From NCBI GenBank assembly GCA_964370645.1, contig CAYJJS010000043.1, forward strand, positions 1 to 10,216: 10,216 nucleotides of DNA. The letters run 5' to 3'. Positions within the stretch are counted from its first letter, which is position 1, and each line of letters starts with the position of its first letter. A model generated the notes under the pieces. That model had not been told where the DNA came from. It worked only from the letters and a program-made list of their open reading frames with translations, and ran no database searches. Both the position numbers and the translations under genes were made by a program. This DNA is from CAMQRS01 sp964370645 (GTDB taxonomy: Bacteria; Bacillota_I; Bacilli_A; Erysipelotrichales; Erysipelotrichaceae). Positions 6,410-10,216 of this stretch are shown in pieces.

Positions 6410-6856
6410 TTTATCTAATAATTCTTTTTTTGGTATTGGTGGAAGATCAAAACCTTCAATCGTTTCACTCAATACACGAACCTGCTCATTCAAATGTTGT
6501 TTCATCTCTTGCGCCTCAACACCCAAACGATTCATATTCAATAAAATATCTTTTGCACTAAGCAATGCTTCTCTTACAATTAAGTCTGCATTACTTGTAG
6601 CATTATTGATAATCTTATTCGCTTCTTTCAAAGCCAATTGCGTCATTTCACTCGCTGCTCTTTCTTTAATCAGAATATCTCTTTGTAATTGATCCAATTT
6701 CTCTTGTAAAACTTGAATTTTTTTACGATCCTCTTCACCCTGTTTTTCATAAGCACTCACTTGTCGAGTAAGCAAAACAAGCTGCGCATTCAATTCATTC
6801 ATTTGGTCATCCACTTGATAGCGATTGTATCCACTTTTCACAATATCGAATGTCAT
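6398..6856 (-). CDS. divIVA: DivIVA-family coiled-coil cell division/polarity protein
   Basis: DivIVA binds curved membrane at division septa and poles and recruits partners for division-site placement or cell-wall growth. The 152-residue product has an N-terminal membrane-targeting segment with the family-like GYNRYQVDDQMNEL (about residues 9-22). A long coiled coil with heptads covers about residues 23-125, followed by a short Pro-containing tail (DLPPIPKKELLDKCEE). Length is close to the 160-165 residues of B. subtilis DivIVA. The N-terminus is shorter and lacks the usual LTPLDIxNKxF start, so a diverged member is likely. Position between ylmH and ileS is that of true divIVA. AAGGAGG overlaps the ylmH stop codon. 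Its last codons overlap the proposed base of the ileS T-box stem I. Confidence 0.88.
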   Translation of the reverse strand: MTFDIVKSGYNRYQVDDQMNELNAQLVLLTRQVSAYEKQGEEDRKKIQVLQEKLDQLQRDILIKERAASEMTQLALKEANKIINNATSNADLIVREALLSAKDILLNMNRLGVEAQEMKQHLNEQVRVLSETIEGFDLPPIPKKELLDKCEE

Positions 6857-6868
6857 CCTGTTTCCTCC

Positions 6869-7639
6869 TTATAAATATTTACCTATTACAATCACAAAAT
6901 TGTCTTTTCGCGTCTTTCGCTCAGCGATTTGTATTGTAAATCGTCCATACCTTTTGATTGAAACAGTACTTTTATTATTACATAGATATGTACAATCTTC
7001 AAGAATAACTTGATTAACTTTAACATGTTTCGCTTGAATCATTCGCTTCGCTTTTTCACGATTACAATTACATATTGTCGCCACTACAGCATCTAAACGC
7101 ATACTAGAAACAATCTTTTCTTGATACGCAATCTTCTTTTCCACTTCAGGTATATGATCACTCACGCTAAACACTACCTTACTACGTCGTATTTGATTGC
7201 ATTGCATACTTACATACATACTCATCTCTTCACACACAAAGACATAAATGTAGTCATCCTGCACCAGTATATCTCCAATTTGATCACGTTCAATGCCAAG
7301 ATTCATCAATGCACCTAAAACATCTTTATGTTCTAATTTTTGAAATTTTGCATCAAACTTCGCCTGTAAACACACAATTGGGTTATCATAGATATCTTCT
7401 TCATAAAAAGAAATAGCACATCGCTTATACTCGCTATTATCATACCCACCAAATGCTTTAATATGACAATCAAATAATACTTTTGCTACAATTTCTTGTT
7501 CGTATTCATTTAAAAAAGGGGTATAGATGACTCCTTGGTATCGTCTTACTCTTTCTCCTATATCGAGAAGTCGTAACACGAACTCTTCATACCCCTTATA
7601 ATGCATTAATATATTTTTATCCTTCGTTTTTCTCGTCAT
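6869..7639 (-). CDS. ylmH: YlmH-type S4-domain RNA-binding protein (cell division operon)
   Basis: YlmH is encoded beside sepF and divIVA in many Bacillota. It has an RNA-binding S4 domain, and in B. subtilis it has been linked to rescue of stalled ribosomes. The 256-residue product shows the N-terminal FGGY...YKR motif (near residue 64), the HKDVLGALMNLGIERDQIGDI block (about 104-125) and a C-terminal S4 domain starting at MRLDAVVATICNCNREKAKRMI (about 180-235). The start is uncertain. ATG 7639 gives an N-terminus KDKNILMHYKGYEEF that fits homologues as I recall them, but its ribosome binding site is weak. ATG 7606 has AAGGA 13 bases upstream, ATG 7651 is also possible. In every case except 7606 the gene overlaps the end of sepF, which implies translational coupling. 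Confidence 0.9.
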   Translation of the reverse strand: MTRKTKDKNILMHYKGYEEFVLRLLDIGERVRRYQGVIYTPFLNEYEQEIVAKVLFDCHIKAFGGYDNSEYKRCAISFYEEDIYDNPIVCLQAKFDAKFQKLEHKDVLGALMNLGIERDQIGDILVQDDYIYVFVCEEMSMYVSMQCNQIRRSKVVFSVSDHIPEVEKKIAYQEKIVSSMRLDAVVATICNCNREKAKRMIQAKHVKVNQVILEDCTYLCNNKSTVSIKRYGRFTIQIAERKTRKDNFVIVIGKYL

Positions 7640-8015
7640 TGATTGAACCATCTACACCAATTGTTTTAGGTGTACATAAAATTACGTTCGTTCCAACCTT
7701 TTGCATAGATCCATCTAATGCGAAAAGAACACCATTCAAGAAATCCACAGTTCTCTGTGCATATTCTCTTGTTAATTTATGTAAGTTCACAACCACAGCT
7801 TTGTTTTCTTTGATGCATGTAGCAACAGTTTCCACTTCTTCAAACGCTCTTGGTTCAAACAATACCATTTTTGCTTCTTTTGCAAAATTGTTTATTTTTT
7901 TAGATTTAGCCTTCTCATACTCATTTAATGATTCAACATCTCTTTCGTCGTATTCAATGATTTCATCTTCATCAGTAGGCGACATAAATTCTTTAAATTT
8001 TTGTGCAATATTCAT
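7617..8015 (-). CDS. sepF: Cell division protein SepF
   Basis: SepF is a cytoplasmic protein that binds membrane through its N-terminal amphipathic helix, forms rings and bundles FtsZ filaments at the septum. The 132-residue product starts with a likely amphipathic helix (MNIAQKFKEFM), then an acidic linker with DEDEIIEYDERD, then the SepF (DUF552) core: MVLFEPRAFEEVETVATCIKE near residue 50 and LNGVLFALDGSMQKVGTNVILCTP near 93-116. B. subtilis SepF is about 150 residues; the linker is shorter here. GGAGG lies nine bases before the ATG. It is the first gene of the operon and overlaps the likely start of ylmH. ylmG, which normally follows sepF, is absent. Confidence 0.95.
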   Translation of the reverse strand: MNIAQKFKEFMSPTDEDEIIEYDERDVESLNEYEKAKSKKINNFAKEAKMVLFEPRAFEEVETVATCIKENKAVVVNLHKLTREYAQRTVDFLNGVLFALDGSMQKVGTNVILCTPKTIGVDGSINDEKNEG

Positions 8016-8038
8016 GTAAAAATACCTCCATTTACATT

Positions 8039-8067
8039 ATTATAGCATTTATTAGCATAGCATTCAA
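8039..8067 (-). promoter_or_regulatory. Promoter of the sepF-ylmH-divIVA(-ileS) operon
   Basis: On the minus strand TTGAAT (8062-8067) and a perfect TATAAT (8039-8044) are separated by 17 bases, and the -10 box is extended (TGCTATAAT). It lies 24 bases upstream of sepF and is the best promoter seen for the whole operon. Confidence 0.75.
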
Positions 8068-8100
8068 TACGAAATACACAACCAATCATTATTTTTATCC

Positions 8101-8616
8101 TTAATAATCAATCCCTTTTCTAGCTTGTATTCCCTTTTCATAAGGGTGTTTAATGTGTTTCACTTCAGAAACATAATCAGCTAGTGCCAACAACTCATTT
8201 TGTGGCTCTCTTCCACTCATAACAACCTCTACATGCTCTGGTTTGTGCTTTAAAAAATCAAGAAGTAAATGTGCATCTATCACACCATAATTGTAAGTAG
8301 AAATGATTTCATCTAACACAATCACATCATATGCAGTAGCATCCTTTACGATATCTTCAAACATTTGTGTATACACCTGTTTCGCAGCTTTCTTTTGCTG
8401 ATCATTCATTGCGAAGTAAAACCCAAACTTTTGCTTTGCGCATAAATAATTCATCCCATCTAGTTGTTTTAGTATAGCTACCTCGCTAGAATCTCCATTT
8501 TTAAAAAATTGTGCAAACAATACCTTTTGCTTCGCGCCACAACTTCGTAGCGCTAAGCCAACACAAGCAGTAGTCTTACCTTTTCCATCACCACAATATA
8601 TATGAACAAGTCCCAT
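8101..8616 (-). CDS. cobO: Cob(I)alamin adenosyltransferase, CobO/BtuR (CobA) type
   Basis: The enzyme transfers the adenosyl group of ATP to cob(I)alamin or cobinamide, giving the adenosylcobalamin form needed by mutases, dehydratases and ribonucleotide reductases. The 171-residue length is normal. It has a P-loop GDGKGKTT at residues 9-16 directly after the first strand (MGLVHIYC), the Walker-B-like VIVLDEI, VVMSGREPQNEL, and the family's C-terminal signature HPYEKGIQARKGIDY. GGAGG stands seven bases before the ATG. No other cobalamin gene and no cobalamin riboswitch can be seen in the 129-base upstream gap, so the protein may serve salvage of imported corrinoid. No intrinsic terminator follows, so some read-through into sepF is possible. 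Confidence 0.94.
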   Translation of the reverse strand: MGLVHIYCGDGKGKTTACVGLALRSCGAKQKVLFAQFFKNGDSSEVAILKQLDGMNYLCAKQKFGFYFAMNDQQKKAAKQVYTQMFEDIVKDATAYDVIVLDEIISTYNYGVIDAHLLLDFLKHKPEHVEVVMSGREPQNELLALADYVSEVKHIKHPYEKGIQARKGIDY

Positions 8617-8642
8617 TTCAATACCTCCACGACTATATGCAC

Positions 8643-8651
8643 ATCATACCA
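8643..8651 (-). promoter_or_regulatory. Extended -10 promoter of cobO
   Basis: On the minus strand TGGTATGAT (TGN plus TATGAT) lies about 27 bases before the cobO start. TTACAT stands 16 bases upstream as a poor -35 box. Confidence 0.45.
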
Positions 8652-8691
8652 TAATATACATGTTATGTAAGTACTTTAAAACTAAGCTAGT

Positions 8692-8724
8692 CTATACTAA
8701 CTCATTCTCAATGTGTTAGTATAG
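8692..8724. promoter_or_regulatory. 33-base dyad in front of the flavin oxidoreductase gene (candidate operator)
   Basis: CTATACTAAC (8692-8701) is exactly complementary to GTTAGTATAG (8715-8724). Inside it CATT (8703-8706) pairs with AATG (8710-8713) around CTC, with a single T-T mismatch between the two arms. The left arm contains TATACT and the right arm TAGTAT, either of which could be a -10 box, so a bound dimer would block transcription. It ends 21 bases before the oxidoreductase start. It lacks a T-run, so it is not a terminator. A TetR-, MarR- or HxlR-type regulator is a reasonable guess, but none is encoded in the window. Confidence 0.6.
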
Positions 8725-8745
8725 GAAGTAGAAAGAAGGATATAT

Positions 8746-9834
8746 ATGTTATTTCAAGAAACTAAGTTAGGAAACCTTAAAGTGAAAAATCACTTTGTAA
8801 GAAGTGCTACCTGGGAAGCCATGGCAAGTGTGGATGGTCATATGACACCAGACTTATATACGATTTATGAAACGCTAGCAAAAGAAGAAGTAGGTACAAT
8901 CATTACTGGATATGCGAATATCGTACAAGAAGAACAACCCAATGCGAATATGATGGGAATTTACAACGATAGTTTTATCCCTGAATATAAACAGTTGTGT
9001 GATCTTGTACACAAATACGATAGTAAAATCATTTTGCAATTGGCATATGGAGGCACAAAAACAACTTACCAAACCCAAGATCGTATCATTTTTGCACCTA
9101 GTGCAGTCGCAGAAAAAAGTACAGGTGTAGTAGGAAGTGAGATGCGTGTAGAAGATATTGCATACCTAGTGGATGCTTTTGCAAAAAGTGCAAAACGCGC
9201 ACAGTTGGCAGGATTTGATGGCGTGGAGATACATGGTGCTCACACCTATTTAATCAACCAGTTTCTAAGCCCTTACTACAACCGTAGAGAAGATGCTTAT
9301 GGGGGAAGTTTAGAAAATCGCATGCGTTTTTTACTGGAAATCTATGACGCAACTCGTAAACAAGTTGGTGACGATTTCACCATTGGAGTAAAATTAACAT
9401 GTACAGATTTCTTTGAAGAAGGATTGCACTTTGATGAGACAAAAACAATTTGTAAACGTCTAGAGGAATTGGGAATCGACTTTATTGAAATAAGTGGAAA
9501 CATACATGGGAAAGCAAACACAATGGTTGGTACAACATTTGATGAACACACAATAGTAGAAGAGGGATATTTTTTACAATATGCACAAAGTATTGCACGA
9601 CTAGTCGACGTGGATATTATCACAGTGGGAGGATTTTCTAATTATGAAACCATCGAAGCAATATATAATCAAAAAGAAATCTCTTTTTTCGCATTTTCAA
9701 GACCGCTTCTTAGTGAACCAAATTTATTTTCACGTTGGAAGCAAGGCGATTTAGCAAGTGTAAAATGTATTCGTTGTTCAAAATGCAGAACCAAACAAGG
9801 TAATTATTGTGTTGTATTCAATCCATTAAAGTAA
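8746..9834 (+). CDS. Old Yellow Enzyme family NADH:flavin oxidoreductase with C-terminal cysteine cluster
   Basis: This 362-residue protein is an FMN-binding TIM-barrel ene-reductase that would use NAD(P)H or another donor to reduce activated C=C bonds. Seen in order are the N-terminal RSATWEAM (19-26), the substrate-binding pair HGAH (H163, H166), the family block NRREDAYGGSLENR (179-192), and the phosphate-binding strand ITVGGFSN near 292-299. The C-terminus is CIRCSKC...C (C341, C344, C347, C355), which resembles the [4Fe-4S] ligands of the 2,4-dienoyl-CoA reductase/trimethylamine dehydrogenase branch. However, the protein ends there, without that branch's C-terminal FAD and NAD(P)H domain. 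Partner electrons might come from ferredoxin; that is inference. AGAAGGA lies five bases before the ATG. The gene is monocistronic, divergent from cobO, and ends in a strong terminator. Substrate unknown. Confidence 0.92.
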   Translation: MLFQETKLGNLKVKNHFVRSATWEAMASVDGHMTPDLYTIYETLAKEEVGTIITGYANIVQEEQPNANMMGIYNDSFIPEYKQLCDLVHKYDSKIILQLAYGGTKTTYQTQDRIIFAPSAVAEKSTGVVGSEMRVEDIAYLVDAFAKSAKRAQLAGFDGVEIHGAHTYLINQFLSPYYNRREDAYGGSLENRMRFLLEIYDATRKQVGDDFTIGVKLTCTDFFEEGLHFDETKTICKRLEELGIDFIEISGNIHGKANTMVGTTFDEHTIVEEGYFLQYAQSIARLVDVDIITVGGFSNYETIEAIYNQKEISFFAFSRPLLSEPNLFSRWKQGDLASVKCIRCSKCRTKQGNYCVVFNPLK

Positions 9835-9846
9835 AGCCTATACATA

Positions 9847-9886
9847 AAAAAGGTAACTTCTGAAGGGAATATGAAGTTACCTTTTT
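9847..9886. terminator. Strong intrinsic terminator after the oxidoreductase gene
   Basis: A perfect 14-bp stem AAAAAGGTAACTTC (9847-9860) with 9873-9886 encloses a 12-base loop. The right arm ends in five T on the plus strand, and the A-rich left arm also gives a U-run in the other direction. It starts 13 bases after the stop codon. Confidence 0.92.
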
Positions 9887-10042
9887 ATTATTCCATAGAC
9901 TATTGCCCTACTTTCTTACTTTAATATTATAAGAAGGATTGTATTCAGAAAGTTTAATCTATAGCTCTATTATAATAGCATGCACTTTCTATTAAAAACA
10001 TACGCATTTCTCCCTATTATGTAAGGTTTTTGACATAAAAAC

Positions 10043-10071
10043 TTGTACTTTTTAGTGGAGGTCTTTATAAT
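10043..10071 (+). promoter_or_regulatory. Possible distal promoter of the gene at 10202
   Basis: TTGTAC (10043-10048) and a perfect TATAAT (10066-10071) are separated by 17 bases. The -35 box is poor, the -10 box is ideal. It would give a leader of about 120 bases. Confidence 0.4.
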
Positions 10072-10116
10072 ATATTTGTTTGTATAAAAAAAATATTTCA
10101 ATTCTTAACTTTACAC

Positions 10117-10155
10117 AAGACAGATTGAAAAAAAAAGAGTATACTACTTTAGTAG
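10117..10155 (+). promoter_or_regulatory. Possible proximal promoter with overlapping dyad CTACTTTAGTAG
   Basis: AAGACA (10117-10122) and TATACT (10140-10145) are 17 bases apart. The -10 box runs into an inverted repeat CTACT-TT-AGTAG (10144-10155) around the expected start of transcription. This arrangement fits a repressible promoter. The dyad resembles TACTAC/GTAGTA half-sites of BlaI/MecI-type operators, but the match is too short to name a regulator. Confidence 0.35.
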
Positions 10156-10201
10156 AATGTAATACAAAAAACATGTAATAAAACGATTGGAGACGTAATT
10201 T

Positions 10202-10216
10202 ATGAATACACAAATT
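10202..10216 (+). CDS. Start of an unidentified gene (first five codons only)
   Basis: ATG at 10202 follows TTGGAGA with about eight bases of spacing and opens a frame MNTQI up to the window edge. The strong upstream terminator, the long control region and the good ribosome binding site make a real gene start likely. Five residues say nothing of its function. Confidence 0.6.

Larger units (their letters stand above)
9887..10201 (+). other. Gene-free AT-rich stretch: probable control region of the next gene
   Basis: No open frame with a ribosome binding site is seen in these 315 bases on either strand. A 12-base palindrome CTATTATAATAG lies at 9967-9978 and holds TATAAT on both strands, without good -35 boxes. 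TTGACA at 10030-10035 is not properly spaced from any -10 box. Two possible plus-strand promoters are listed separately. An 8-base direct repeat ATGTAATA occurs at 10157-10164 and 10173-10180. I see no riboswitch that I can name. Confidence 0.6.

Noticed and set aside
7639..8019. 126-codon plus-strand frame opposite sepF
   Set aside because: SepF is clear on the other strand. The Ser/Thr-rich translation is a mirror of it, and no ribosome binding site is present.
8617..8745. Cobalamin riboswitch in front of cobO
   Set aside because: The gap is only 129 bases, no B12-box-like GCCACTG sequence is visible, and part of it is taken by the dyad of the divergent gene.
10030..10071. Perfect TTGACA at 10030 with perfect TATAAT at 10066 as one promoter
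   Set aside because: The spacing is 30 bases, far beyond the 16-18 needed. TTGTAC at 10043 is better placed for that -10 box.
1..10216. Mobile element, CRISPR array, phage or defence island
   Set aside because: No transposase, integrase, array of spaced repeats, toxin-antitoxin pair or tRNA attachment site was seen. Gene content and order are core chromosomal.

Overview
The window is AT-rich (roughly one third G+C by eye) with strong AGGAGG-type ribosome binding sites, TATAAT -10 boxes and short intergenic gaps. This is typical of a low-GC member of the Bacillota. Gene content (a T-box-controlled ileS next to divIVA, ylmH and sepF; a Bacillota-type miaB; a single two-cluster ferredoxin; a formate/nitrite transporter; an Old Yellow Enzyme with a C-terminal cysteine cluster) suggests a fermentative anaerobe. 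A member of the Erysipelotrichia is my best guess, but it is only a guess. The layout is ordinary core chromosome. I saw no transposase, integrase, CRISPR array, tRNA or rRNA.

Left part (1-1704, minus strand). The window opens inside miaB (N-terminal 210 codons). Upstream of it are a hairpin/dyad of unknown role and then a 57-residue 2[4Fe-4S] ferredoxin with its own promoter and terminator. Upstream again is a two-gene operon of unknown function: a membrane protein with a C-terminal zinc ribbon, overlapping by one base (TAATG) with a small one- or two-helix membrane protein that has an Asn/Gln-rich tail.

Middle (1815-3435). A plus-strand hemolysin III family gene faces a minus-strand, unusually short formate/nitrite transporter gene. 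The two share a bidirectional terminator.

Central operon (3395-8067, minus strand). The order of transcription is sepF, ylmH, divIVA, T-box leader, ileS, from a good promoter in front of sepF. This is the Bacillota cell-division/ileS neighbourhood known from Bacillus subtilis, but ylmG is missing. The T-box leader is the best regulatory feature of the window: stem I, with an AUC (Ile) specifier, can be folded starting inside the last codons of divIVA. This suggests that uncharged tRNA-Ile controls read-through from the division genes into ileS.

Right part (8101-10216). cobO (cobalamin adenosyltransferase, minus) and an Old Yellow Enzyme-type oxidoreductase (plus) are divergent, with a 33-base dyad in front of the oxidoreductase. 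After a strong terminator comes a 0.3-kb gene-free regulatory stretch, and then the first five codons of a plus-strand gene that runs off the window.

I did not find a convincing new multi-gene system. The points most worth following are the divIVA/T-box overlap, the two dyads, the shortened sepF operon, the cysteine-tailed oxidoreductase and the unknown membrane/zinc-ribbon gene pair.
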